From positions 1 through 45,934 of the forward strand of contig JAFYAT010000020.1 of NCBI GenBank assembly GCA_017540585.1: a DNA stretch of 45,934 bases, given 5' to 3'. The notes beneath the pieces were generated by a model. It was given only the letters and a program-made list of their open reading frames with translations. It was not told where the DNA came from and did not search any database. Of the stretch, positions 17,564 through 24,856 are shown in pieces. The position numbers and the translations under genes are program-made. This stretch comes from Bacteroidaceae bacterium. GTDB lineage: Bacteria > Bacteroidota > Bacteroidia > Bacteroidales > Bacteroidaceae. How positions within the stretch are numbered: position 1 is the stretch's first letter; each line of letters opens with the position of its first letter.

Positions 17564-17716
17564 TTACTTCTTCAAATACTCCTTAACTTCCTCAGCTGGA
17601 ACCATCTTCTCATCGAATGCATAAGCACCAGTCTTTGGAGACTTGAACATCTTGATGACCTTTGTGAAAGAGCGTCCATCCTTGTTCTGGAGTGTAGCGA
17701 CTGTTTTCTTTGCCAT
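17564..17716 (-). CDS. DUF4295 small protein of the ribosomal operon
   Basis: This 50-residue basic protein begins MAKKTVATLQNKDG and ends EEVKEYLKK. DUF4295 proteins of this size follow rpmB and rpmG in Bacteroidetes almost without exception, which suggests association with the ribosome, though I know of no proven role. It starts 9 bp after the rpmG stop. The operon terminator follows. Confidence 0.88.
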   Translation of the reverse strand: MAKKTVATLQNKDGRSFTKVIKMFKSPKTGAYAFDEKMVPAEEVKEYLKK

Positions 17717-17725
17717 AGTGTCTTA

Positions 17726-17914
17726 TTATTTAATCTCCTTATGAACTGTCATTCTCTTAAGGATTGGATTATACTTCTTCAACTCCAAGCGGTCTGGAGT
17801 GTTCTTACGATTCTTAGTAGTGATGTAGCGTGAAGTACCTGGAAGACCGCTGTCCTTCATCTCTGTGCACTCGAGGATAACCTGCACTCTATTTCCTTTA
17901 GCTTTCTTTGCCAT
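17726..17914 (-). CDS. rpmG: 50S ribosomal protein L33
   Basis: The 62-residue protein contains the L33 core ([20 protein letters not shown], then [16 protein letters not shown]). Only one cysteine is present, so it is the zinc-free type that lacks the two CxxC pairs. It is a small component of the large ribosomal subunit near the E site. It lies 25 bp after rpmB and 9 bp before DUF4295. Confidence 0.95.
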   Translation of the reverse strand: MAKKAKGNRVQVILECTEMKDSGLPGTSRYITTKNRKNTPDRLELKKYNPILKRMTVHKEIK

Positions 17915-17939
17915 AGTCTTTTCTCCTTTATTAATTTAA

Positions 17940-18206
17940 TTAAGCGATAACCTGGCTCTCAAGAGTCTTAACATCGAGATAACCCTTAGCGAGTGCTTTA
18001 CGAATAGCTGCATCGAGACCGATACGGTTGATGATACGCAATCCTGCTGCACTTACCTTCAATACAATCCAGCAATCCTCTTCTACATAGTAGAATTTCT
18101 TTGTGAACAAGTTGACGTCAAATGTCCTCTTTGTTCTACGAAGTGAGTGCGATACATTATTACCTATCGCAGCCTTCTTACCTGTAATCTGACAAATTTT
18201 TGACAT
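17940..18206 (-). CDS. rpmB: 50S ribosomal protein L28
   Basis: The 88-residue protein starts [20 protein letters not shown] at the ATG at 18206; the longer reading frame to 18290 has no ribosomal similarity and is rejected. The [13 protein letters not shown] segment and the C-terminal [13 protein letters not shown] helix are typical of L28, a large-subunit protein. It is the first gene of the rpmB-rpmG-DUF4295 operon, with a strong promoter at 18324-18355. Confidence 0.95.
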   Translation of the reverse strand: MSKICQITGKKAAIGNNVSHSLRRTKRTFDVNLFTKKFYYVEEDCWIVLKVSAAGLRIINRIGLDAAIRKALAKGYLDVKTLESQVIA

Positions 18207-18323
18207 ATCCTTTTCAAAAATGTATTTTTTATTATTCTTTATAAATTGTGGAGAAGAGTTGTGAGGGAACCCCAAATGTGCCAGCAACACATGCGAAATT
18301 AGGACTTACCCTCAAACAGCGTG

Positions 18324-18355
18324 CAAATTTAGCACTTTTTTACGAATTGGACAAA
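18324..18355 (-). promoter_or_regulatory. rpmB operon promoter
   Basis: The minus strand has TTTG (18352-18355), a 20-bp spacer, then TAAATTTG (18324-18331). It matches the Bacteroidetes consensus fully. It predicts a 5' leader of about 110 bases before the rpmB ATG, long enough for regulation. Confidence 0.8.
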
Positions 18356-18435
18356 CAATATTCAAATCTTTTTTCAAAAAATATTCTTTTTAGCATTTTT
18401 TCAACGTTTCAAGCGCTCATTTCGCCTATTATTCA

Positions 18436-18443
18436 TAACTTTG
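18436..18443 (+). promoter_or_regulatory. Possible -7 box for the HAD gene
   Basis: TAACTTTG on the plus strand is a full TAnnTTTG match. No good TTTG lies about 20 bp upstream. Transcription from here would place the whole octamer array of locus 2 into a 5' leader of about 225 bases. Confidence 0.4.
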
Positions 18444-18455
18444 CAAGCGTTTTTT

Positions 18456-18670
18456 GAGTTTTTAAGTTTTTAGGTTTATAAGTTTTTTAGTTTTCAAGGA
18501 AACAGACAACCACAAGAACATAAAATCCCATAAACTTAAGCCAAAGACACTCCGCGACAACTTATAAACTCAAAAACTCACGAACTTAAAAACTTAAGAA
18601 CTCACAAACTTACAAACTTAAGAACTTACAAACTCAAAAACTCAAGAACTCACAAACTTAAAAACTCATC
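18456..18670. repeat. Inverted octamer array, locus 2 (upstream of HAD gene)
   Basis: The left arm (18456-18495) has five octamers of the GAGTTTTT / AAGTTTTT type. The right arm (18559-18670) has fourteen octamers in unbroken register, consensus AACTYAMR (AACTTAAA, AACTCACA, AACTTAAG and so on). The arms are complementary, with about 63 bp of unrelated sequence between them. The right arm ends 3 bp before the start codon of the next gene. Confidence 0.9.
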
Positions 18671-18673
18671 ATA

Positions 18674-19450
18674 TTGGAAACAACGGAAATCAAAAAAGCT
18701 GTAGAGCTATATAAAAAGGAGCACGGATACCAGAAGATGGAGCTCCGCGCATCCATGTTCGACATGGACGGTGTCCTCTTCGACTCAATGAAGAATCACG
18801 CATACTCATGGCACAAGACGATGGCACACTTCGGACTTGACCTTCCTGAGTGGGAGGCTTACATGCACGAAGGCAGAACAGGAGCAGGTACCGTCAACAT
18901 CGTATCCAAGCGCCAGAGGGGAAAGGAAGCGACTAAGGAAGAGATTGAGGAAATATACAGATATAAATCCGACCTCTTCAACACCTTGCCACAGGCAGAG
19001 CGCATGCCTGGAGCATACGAACTGCTCTGCAAGGTAAAGGACTCAGGCGTCATCCCTTTGGTCGTAACAGGTTCTGGCCAGAAGACACTCCTCGAACGTC
19101 TCAACAAGAACTTCCCTGACATCTTCCGCAGCGACCTCATGGTAACCGCCTACGACGTCACTTTCGGCAAGCCAAATCCCGAACCATACCTAATTGGCAT
19201 GGAAAAGTTCTACACCTTTTCTAATAGAGAGTGTGAAAACAAGGCAAAAATAACACCTAACCACTTCATCGTGGTAGAGAACGCCCCACTCGGTGTACAG
19301 GCAGGTGTTGCAGCAGGAGTATTCACCATCGCTGTCAACACAGGTCCACTCCCCGACTCTGCCCTCCTTGACCAAGGTGCAAACCTCCTCTTCCACTCTA
19401 TGCAGGATTTCTGCGACAACTGGGAAAAAGTATTTGAGGAATTAAAATAG
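18674..19450 (+). CDS. HAD-superfamily phosphatase / beta-phosphoglucomutase-like
   Basis: The product has 258 residues from a TTG start. HAD motif I is D30-M-D32-G with the phosphate-accepting Asp; a helical cap with the beta-phosphoglucomutase-like HEGRTG segment follows (65-70). Motif II is VTGSG (131-135), motif III K166 in FGKPNPEP, and motif IV E202-N203, where many relatives have two acidic residues. It probably hydrolyses or isomerises a sugar phosphate in the cytoplasm; the substrate is unknown. No ATG exists in frame before 18737. I keep the TTG because the roughly 20-residue N-terminal helix (AVELYKKEHGYQ) looks like the family's normal start. The start codon directly follows an octamer repeat array. 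Confidence 0.85.
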   Translation: METTEIKKAVELYKKEHGYQKMELRASMFDMDGVLFDSMKNHAYSWHKTMAHFGLDLPEWEAYMHEGRTGAGTVNIVSKRQRGKEATKEEIEEIYRYKSDLFNTLPQAERMPGAYELLCKVKDSGVIPLVVTGSGQKTLLERLNKNFPDIFRSDLMVTAYDVTFGKPNPEPYLIGMEKFYTFSNRECENKAKITPNHFIVVENAPLGVQAGVAAGVFTIAVNTGPLPDSALLDQGANLLFHSMQDFCDNWEKVFEELK

Positions 19451-19476
19451 CACCAAGGATAAAAAAACAAGCATAA

Positions 19477-19522
19477 AAAGGCATTACACTTTGTCATCTA
19501 AAACAAGTGTATGCCTTTCTAT
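19477..19522 (+). terminator. Terminator of the HAD gene
   Basis: AAAGGCATTACACTT (19477-19491) pairs with AAGTGTATGCCTTT (19505-19518) with one bulged T, followed by CTATTTG. It lies 27 bp downstream of the stop codon. Confidence 0.7.
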
Positions 19523-19528
19523 TTGTCA

Positions 19529-19572
19529 CTTCCGATAATCCTTCGATAGTCCTTCGATAAGTGTTCGATAAA
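19529..19572. repeat. Four-unit 11-bp array, locus 2
   Basis: Four consecutive 11-bp units: CTTCCGATAAT, CCTTCGATAGT, CCTTCGATAAG, TGTTCGATAAA. The period and the TTCG core match locus 1 at 12551. The remaining sequence to the tRNA promoter (19573-19728) shows nothing I can name. Confidence 0.8.
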
Positions 19573-19728
19573 TCCTCATGAAAAAATTGAGCAATCAGAA
19601 AACAAGATGATACTGTTTACGCAATTATTCTTACAATTTATCAAATACAAATCAACGCAATCGAGGACATATCGACATCGAGCAACGCAAAGTCAAAACA
19701 AAAATTATATAAAATTATTATGATTTCT

Positions 19729-19760
19729 TTTGGTACTTTCCGAAAAAGTGCCTACCTTTG
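19729..19760 (+). promoter_or_regulatory. tRNA-Arg promoter
   Basis: TTTG (19729-19732), 20-bp spacer, TACCTTTG (19753-19760): a full match to the Bacteroidetes primary sigma factor consensus, 22 bp upstream of the tRNA. Confidence 0.88.
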
Positions 19761-19782
19761 CACCCGCTAACGCAAAAAGGAT

Positions 19783-19857
19783 GGTCCGGTAGCTCAGTTG
19801 GATTAGAGCAACAGCCTTCTAAGCTGTGGGTCAAGGGTTCGAATCCCTTCCGGATCA
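19783..19857 (+). tRNA. tRNA-Arg, anticodon UCU
   Basis: The cloverleaf is clear. The acceptor GGTCCGG (19783-19789) pairs with CCGGATC (19850-19856) with one G-U, and A is the discriminator base. The D arm contains AGCTCAGTTGGATTAGAGC. The anticodon stem ACAGC/GCTGT encloses loop CTTCTAA with anticodon TCT, which reads AGA. The T arm is AGGGTTCGAATCCCT. The 3' CCA is not encoded. It has its own promoter and terminator, so it is a single-gene transcript. Confidence 0.96.
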
Positions 19858-19876
19858 CACATTTTTGAAACATCCG

Positions 19877-19915
19877 ATAGAGAAAATGAAATCATTTTCA
19901 TTTTCTCTATTTTTT
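19877..19915 (+). terminator. Terminator of tRNA-Arg
   Basis: A 15-bp perfect stem (19877-19891 with 19896-19910) and 4-base loop TCAT, followed by TTTTTG, starting 19 bp after the tRNA. Confidence 0.92.
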
Positions 19916-19956
19916 GTTTAGTCGAGATTCAAGATTTTGATATCGCACATCTTTTT

Positions 19957-20583
19957 ATGAATAATAAAATAACACGTATAGTTCTGACAGGAGGACCATG
20001 CGCAGGTAAGACAAGCGCATTGGAACTTATTGTTGACCATTTCACAAACAAGGGATACAAAGTATTTACCATCCCTGAGATGCCAACATTATTCACACAA
20101 TCCGGAATGAACTATCTCACGAAGAACAAGGATTTCTTCTACGAGGGAGAAAAGGCAACACTCGAAATGCAACTTGCCTTTGAGGATCGTTTTACACTTA
20201 TGGCAAAGACTCTCGACAGACCTTGCCTTATAGTATGCGACCGAGGCACGATGGACATATCTGCATACATGACAGAAGATATGTGGAATCACCTTATGGA
20301 ACTTGCAGGAACAACTTCCGAGTCACTTCGTCGTCGCTACGATGCAGTTCTCCATCTCACTACCACAGCTTGTGGCAGCGAAGAATTCTATACAACAAGT
20401 ACCAACGCTCAGAGATATGAGCAGGCAAACGAGGAAGGTATGCGCATCGCACGTGAACTTGACCGCAAGGTTTACGAGGCATGGACAGGGCATCAATACT
20501 TGAAAGTCATAGACAATCAGGAATATTTCTCACAAAAAGCACAGAAAGTGGTAGAAGAAATTGAAACCTTACTCGCAAAATAA
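19957..20583 (+). CDS. AAA_28-type ATPase/kinase (NadR/TTD14-like)
   Basis: The 208-residue soluble P-loop protein begins with TRIVLTGGPCAGKTSALE: Walker A is G12-G-P-C-A-G-K18-T19. A second motif, LIVCDRGTMDISAYM (about 87-101), resembles the Walker B/lid region of the AAA_28 family, relatives of nucleotide kinases and of the NadR kinase domain. The biological substrate is unknown. It follows tRNA-Arg by 100 bp and ends at a shared bidirectional terminator. Confidence 0.8.
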   Translation: MNNKITRIVLTGGPCAGKTSALELIVDHFTNKGYKVFTIPEMPTLFTQSGMNYLTKNKDFFYEGEKATLEMQLAFEDRFTLMAKTLDRPCLIVCDRGTMDISAYMTEDMWNHLMELAGTTSESLRRRYDAVLHLTTTACGSEEFYTTSTNAQRYEQANEEGMRIARELDRKVYEAWTGHQYLKVIDNQEYFSQKAQKVVEEIETLLAK

Positions 20584-20630
20584 TAAAGAGAGCATTTTGG
20601 TTGATTTGACATCCAAAATGCTCTCTTTAT
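20583..20630. terminator. Bidirectional terminator between the ATPase and mscS
   Basis: An 18-bp perfect stem (20583-20600 with 20613-20630) with a 12-base loop lies between convergent genes. Its AT-rich base supplies ATAAA/TTTAT ends on both strands. Confidence 0.9.
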
Positions 20631-20650
20631 CACTTTTTGCATTAACTAAA

Positions 20651-21505
20651 TCACTTCATGTGTACGTCTATCTGCTGGAAAGGTATCTCGATGCCAGCAG
20701 CAGTAAGTTCAGAGTAAATCTTCTCAGTACAGTCAAATCGTACTGCCCAGTAATCAGGAGAGTTGACCCATACTCGGAAAGAAAAAACGATACTTGAAGA
20801 GGACATCTCCGTCATAGGAAGATTAGGTTCATATCCCACACTTGTAAGAATACGTGAGTCGGCTGAAATAATCTTACGAAGAACAGCACGTACATCCTCT
20901 GGATTAGTTCCGTATGCCACTTCCACATTTATATCCACTCGTCTTTGCTGAGCGGTAGTAAAGTTCTTGAGCGACCCAGTTGCAAGTCCTCCATTAGGAA
21001 TAATTATTGTCTGGTTATCAGGAGTAGCTATAATAGTATTGAATATCTGTATCTGCTTTACCGTTCCTGAGAAGCCTTGTGCTTCAATAAAATCTCCAAC
21101 CTTATAAGGCTTGAAGACAAGTATCATCACGCCACCTGCAAAGTTCTGGAGAGTACCAGAAAGTGCCATACCGACAGCCATACCTAATGCAGCAAAGAGA
21201 GCAGCAAACTCAGTAGTGGCTATACCAAGAATTGTTACGATAGAAAATCCAAGTACAAAGTATAAACCGATGCTAAGGAAACTATCTGCAAACGAACGGA
21301 GAGATGGGTCAATATGACGCTTATTCATCACCGTCCTTGCAAACTTGAGAACCTTCTCAATGACGAATCGACCTACAAAATAAACTATAACAGCCATCAG
21401 GATTCGTGCTCCGAGTCCCATCACATAATCTGTGATGTTGTTGATGGCTCTTTCACCAAATAACTTCGTGAGTTCCGAAGTCAAACTTGTCTGTGGTATT
21501 TCCAT
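20651..21505 (-). CDS. mscS: MscS-family small-conductance mechanosensitive channel
   Basis: The 284-residue protein has three membrane segments and the MscS pore helix rich in Gly and Ala (ALGMAVGMALSGTLQNFAGG). The beta domain follows (KVGDFIEAQGFSGTVKQIQIFNT, then DNQTIIIPNG), and a C-terminal alpha/beta vestibule ends the chain. It opens under membrane tension to release solutes after hypo-osmotic shock. The length is close to the 286 residues of E. coli MscS. TAACTTTG at 21536-21543 (complement) is a likely -7 box. Confidence 0.93.
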   Translation of the reverse strand: MEIPQTSLTSELTKLFGERAINNITDYVMGLGARILMAVIVYFVGRFVIEKVLKFARTVMNKRHIDPSLRSFADSFLSIGLYFVLGFSIVTILGIATTEFAALFAALGMAVGMALSGTLQNFAGGVMILVFKPYKVGDFIEAQGFSGTVKQIQIFNTIIATPDNQTIIIPNGGLATGSLKNFTTAQQRRVDINVEVAYGTNPEDVRAVLRKIISADSRILTSVGYEPNLPMTEMSSSSIVFSFRVWVNSPDYWAVRFDCTEKIYSELTAAGIEIPFQQIDVHMK

Positions 21506-21535
21506 TTTATAAATAAATTATAATTTTTAGCCGTG

Positions 21536-21543
21536 CAAAGTTA
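21536..21543 (-). promoter_or_regulatory. -7 box of mscS
   Basis: The minus strand reads TAACTTTG, 31 bp before the ATG. No exact -33 TTTG is present at about 20 bp, so the promoter is likely but incomplete. Confidence 0.5.
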
Positions 21544-21605
21544 GGTAAAAACCGTGAAAAAACACATATCTTTGCACTTATCTTCATTGTGTCAATAATT
21601 ATTTG

Positions 21606-21613
21606 TACCTTTG
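21606..21613 (+). promoter_or_regulatory. -7 box of lysS
   Basis: TACCTTTG followed by CAAGG, 45 bp before the lysS ATG, identical to the box of the tRNA-Arg promoter. The upstream TTG (21587-21589) is spaced only about 16 bp away. Confidence 0.6.
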
Positions 21614-21657
21614 CAAGGTAAAATGAATTTGTAATTAAAGATAGATATAGAAAAAAA

Positions 21658-23409
21658 ATGAACGTATTAGAATTATCTGAACAGGAGATTAACCGTAGAA
21701 ACAATCTTCAGGCTCTGAAGGATATGGGCATTGACGCATATCCTGCTGCTGAATATCCAACAAATGCTTTCTCTACAGACATCATTGCTGAGTTCAAAGA
21801 CCCAGCTGTAGATGCAGAGGGAAACCCAACAGAACCTCTCCGTGAGGTTTGCATCGCTGGTCGTATGATGAGTCGCCGTGTGATGGGTAAGGCAAGCTTC
21901 GTTGAGCTTCAGGATTCAAAGGGTCGTGTTCAGGTATATATAACTCGTGATGATATCTGTCCGGGAGAGGACAAGGAACTTTATAATACTGTTTTCAAGA
22001 AGCTTCTTGACCTTGGTGACTTCATTGGAGTAACAGGTTTTGTATTCCGTACTCAGACAGGTGAGATTTCTGTTCATGCTAAGTCTCTTACTGTTCTTGC
22101 AAAGTCACTCAAGCCACTTCCAATCGTGAAGGAGAAGGATGGACAGGTGTTCGACGCATTTGAGGATCCAGAACTCCGTTACCGTCAGCGTTATGTTGAC
22201 CTTATCGTCAACAATGGCGTTAAGGACACATTCCTCAAGCGTGCAACAATCCTCCGCACAATGCGTCAGGTATTTGACGAGGCAGGATTTACAGAGGTTG
22301 AGACTCCAATCCTTCAGCAGATTGCAGGTGGTGCAAGTGCACGTCCATTCATCACTCATCATAACGCTCTCAATGTTGACCTCTATCTCCGTATCGCTAC
22401 AGAGCTTTACCTCAAGCGTCTTATCGTAGGTGGTTTTGAGGGCGTTTACGAGATTGGTCGTAACTTCCGTAACGAGGGTATGGACCGTAGCCACAACCCA
22501 GAGTTCACATGTATGGAGCTTTATGTTAGCTACAAGGATTACAACTGGATGATGACATTCACAGAGCAGTTGCTCGAAAAGATATGTATTGCTGTAAACG
22601 GTACTACAGAGGTCAAGATTGGCGACAACATCGTTTCATTCAAGGCTCCTTATCGTCGTCTCCCGATTCTTGAAGCAATCAAGGAGAAGACAGGTTACGA
22701 CCTTGAAAAGATGACTGAAGAGGAGATGCGCGAAGCTGCAAAGAAGTGTGGCGTAGAGGTTGATGACACAATGGGTCGCGGTAAGCTTATCGACGAAATC
22801 TTTGGTGAGACTTGTGAGGGCACATTCATCCAGCCAACATTCATCACAGACTACCCAGTTGAGATGTCACCACTCACTAAGATGCACCGCAGCAAGCCAG
22901 GACTTACAGAGCGTTTCGAGCTTATGGTTAATGGTAAGGAGCTTGCAAACGCTTACTCTGAGCTCAATGACCCAATCGATCAGGAAGAGCGTTTCATCGA
23001 GCAGATGAAGCTTGCTGACAAGGGTGATGACGAGGCAATGGTAATCGACCACGACTTCCTCCGCGCTCTCCAGTACGGTATGCCTCCAACATCAGGTATC
23101 GGTATCGGTATCGACCGTCTCGCAATCCTTATGACTGGCCAGCCAACAATTCAGGAGGTACTTCTCTTCCCTACTATGAAGCCAGAGGTAAAGGCTCCAA
23201 AGGATGCTGTAAGCAAGTATGTTGAGGTAGGCTTCAGCGAAGATATTGTTCCTGTACTCCAGAAGGCTGGTTACAACCTTGTCGAGTCACTCGCAGGAGC
23301 AAATGCTCAGAAGGTTCAGCAGCAGATAGGTGAAATAATCAAGAAATACAAGCTCGACATCCAGAAGCCATCGGTAGATGAACTGAACTCTATAATTTCA
23401 AGTCTATAA
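21658..23409 (+). CDS. lysS: Lysyl-tRNA synthetase, class II
   Basis: The 583-residue enzyme charges tRNA-Lys. It has the OB-fold anticodon-binding domain (about 60-160, with [19 protein letters not shown]) and the class II core with motif 2 ([20 protein letters not shown]) and motif 3 ([12 protein letters not shown]). It is about 75 residues longer than the E. coli enzyme at the C-terminus. The extra segment ([20 protein letters not shown] onward) looks like a small helical domain; I believe it is usual in Bacteroidetes LysS. Codon use suggests high expression. A structured repeat starts 29 bp after the stop. Confidence 0.96.
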   Translation: MNVLELSEQEINRRNNLQALKDMGIDAYPAAEYPTNAFSTDIIAEFKDPAVDAEGNPTEPLREVCIAGRMMSRRVMGKASFVELQDSKGRVQVYITRDDICPGEDKELYNTVFKKLLDLGDFIGVTGFVFRTQTGEISVHAKSLTVLAKSLKPLPIVKEKDGQVFDAFEDPELRYRQRYVDLIVNNGVKDTFLKRATILRTMRQVFDEAGFTEVETPILQQIAGGASARPFITHHNALNVDLYLRIATELYLKRLIVGGFEGVYEIGRNFRNEGMDRSHNPEFTCMELYVSYKDYNWMMTFTEQLLEKICIAVNGTTEVKIGDNIVSFKAPYRRLPILEAIKEKTGYDLEKMTEEEMREAAKKCGVEVDDTMGRGKLIDEIFGETCEGTFIQPTFITDYPVEMSPLTKMHRSKPGLTERFELMVNGKELANAYSELNDPIDQEERFIEQMKLADKGDDEAMVIDHDFLRALQYGMPPTSGIGIGIDRLAILMTGQPTIQEVLLFPTMKPEVKAPKDAVSKYVEVGFSEDIVPVLQKAGYNLVESLAGANAQKVQQQIGEIIKKYKLDIQKPSVDELNSIISSL

Positions 23410-23437
23410 TTTCAAATCGGCTTGTCAGCATAGTGTT

Positions 23438-23560
23438 CTTGCACCATGTGCCAATTAGAAAAACCTTAAAGAAACAGAACAAAAACAAGAAAAAAACAGG
23501 TTTTCTTTTGTTTTCTTTGGTTTTCCCCATGTTTTTCTAACTGGCCGCTTGGCGGCAAAA
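23438..23560 (+). repeat. Structured interspersed repeat, copy A (lysS-gpsA)
   Basis: This 123-bp element matches the complement of 34767-34877. It starts with a CTTGCAC...GTGC hairpin and has a long A-rich arm (AACAGAACAAAAACAA) complementary to a T-rich arm (TTTTCTTTTGTTTTCTT). It ends CTGGCCGCTTGGCGGCAAAA, whose GCCGC/GCGGC forms a short hairpin. It begins 29 bp after the lysS stop and ends 87 bp before gpsA, in the gene direction. Confidence 0.85.
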
Positions 23561-23616
23561 ACCACAATACAGGATTAAAACGAACAGGTTGGAATTATCC
23601 GCCGTAGGCAAAATTA

Positions 23617-23624
23617 TAAATTTG
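23617..23624 (+). promoter_or_regulatory. Possible -7 box of gpsA
   Basis: TAAATTTG, 23 bp before the gpsA ATG. The only TTGG upstream is 24 bp away, so the match is partial. Confidence 0.35.
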
Positions 23625-23647
23625 AGATTTGAGATTTATTAAATGTT

Positions 23648-24649
23648 ATGAAATTTACAAATACAGGCAGAGTAGCGGTACTTGGTGGAGGCAGTTGGGC
23701 AACTGCCATTGCAAAGATACTGTTGCATCATGAAGAAAGCATAAACTGGTATATGCGCCGAGATGACAGAATCGAAGAATTCAAGCGTCTCGGTCATAAC
23801 CCTGCTTATCTCACAGGTCTGCATTTTGATGTAGATAGAATCAATTTCTCAAGTGACATAAACGATGTCGTGAAGAATTCGGACACTCTCGTGTTCGTCA
23901 CTCCTTCGCCTTATCTCAAGAGTCATCTCAAGAAACTCAAGACAAGCATGCGCGAGAAACTGGTGGTGACTGCCATCAAGGGTATCGTTGCTGACGAGGG
24001 ATGCACCGTGAGTCGTTTCTTTGAAAAGATTTATGGTGTGCCAGAGGAGCAGGTATGTACTATAGGTGGACCTTCTCATGCAGAGGAAGTTGCTCTTGAC
24101 CGTCTTTGCTACCTCACGGTAGGATGTCGCGACCTCGACAACGCACAGGTCGTTGCCGACCTCCTGACTAATAAGTTTGTCAAGACATCTGTCTCAACGG
24201 ATATTGAGGGCATAGAATACAGTTCCGTTCTCAAGAACGTGTATGCTATCTGTGCAGGTATCTGCCATGGACTGAAATGCGGTGACAACTTCCAGGCTGT
24301 GCTTGTAGCCAACGCTTTGCAGGAGATGGAACGTTTCCTCACGGCCGTTCAGCCAGAGGACAGACGTGTCATCAATACTGCCTACATGGGTGACCTTCTC
24401 GTTACGATGTACTCCAACTTCTCACGTAACCGAGTGTTCGGTACGATGATTGGTCAGGGCTATTCAGTTAAGTCAGCTCAGCTTGAGATGGAGATGATTG
24501 CTGAGGGTTACTACGGTACAGAATGTATGAAGCAGATTAACAAGATGTATCACGTTAATATGCCTATCCTCGATGCTGTGTATAACATACTATATGAGAA
24601 GATAAATCCTCAGGTAGAGATAAAGATACTAAGCGATTCGTTCAGGTAG
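23648..24649 (+). CDS. gpsA: Glycerol-3-phosphate dehydrogenase [NAD(P)+]
   Basis: The 333-residue enzyme reduces dihydroxyacetone phosphate to sn-glycerol 3-phosphate for phospholipid synthesis in the cytoplasm. The N-terminal Rossmann motif reads VAVLGGGSWATAIAKIL, the substrate loop GGPSHAEEVAL, and the catalytic Lys region EYSSVLKNVYAICAGICHGL. The length is normal. It lies 238 bp after lysS, with a structured repeat in between. Confidence 0.95.
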   Translation: MKFTNTGRVAVLGGGSWATAIAKILLHHEESINWYMRRDDRIEEFKRLGHNPAYLTGLHFDVDRINFSSDINDVVKNSDTLVFVTPSPYLKSHLKKLKTSMREKLVVTAIKGIVADEGCTVSRFFEKIYGVPEEQVCTIGGPSHAEEVALDRLCYLTVGCRDLDNAQVVADLLTNKFVKTSVSTDIEGIEYSSVLKNVYAICAGICHGLKCGDNFQAVLVANALQEMERFLTAVQPEDRRVINTAYMGDLLVTMYSNFSRNRVFGTMIGQGYSVKSAQLEMEMIAEGYYGTECMKQINKMYHVNMPILDAVYNILYEKINPQVEIKILSDSFR

Positions 24650-24654
24650 GAATT

Positions 24655-24821
24655 AAGTTTGTGAGTTTTTAGGTTTTTAAGTTTTTTAGTTCTTGCGGAT
24701 ATGGGGGTATGATAAAACAAACAGTCCTCCCAGAAACCAAAAACTCAAGAACTTAAAAACTCAAAAACTCACCACCACGAGAACTAAAAAACTCACAAAC
24801 TTAAAAACTTACAAACTAAAA
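24655..24821. repeat. Inverted octamer array, locus 3 (gpsA-pgi)
   Basis: The left arm (24655-24694) has AAGTTTGT, GAGTTTTT, AGGTTTTT, AAGTTTTT and TAGTTCTT in register. The right arm (24742-24821) has ten octamers of the AACTCAAG / AACTTAAA / AACTCACA type. The sequence TTAGTTCTTGC at the inner end of the left arm is shared with locus 1. It begins 5 bp after the gpsA stop and ends 35 bp before the pgi ATG. Confidence 0.9.
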
Positions 24822-24856
24822 TAGAACTCATAAACTTAAAATATCAATAAATCATT

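Noticed and set aside
18207-18290. Extended rpmB frame up to 18290
   Set aside because: The extra residues are not part of L28. The ATG at 18206 gives the usual [11 protein letters not shown] start with a promoter upstream.
18559-18670. Octamer arrays considered as a CRISPR array
   Set aside because: The 8-bp units are contiguous with no unique spacers of 25-40 bp, and no cas genes are in the window.
19783-19857. tRNA-Arg as an attachment site of an integrated element
   Set aside because: No integrase lies nearby, no duplicate of the tRNA 3' end is seen in the window, and the flanking genes are ordinary chromosomal genes.
20651-21505. mscS as a transferred gene, since it opposes its neighbours
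   Set aside because: Base composition is like its surroundings, it has a shared terminator and an ordinary promoter box, and no repeats or mobile genes flank it.
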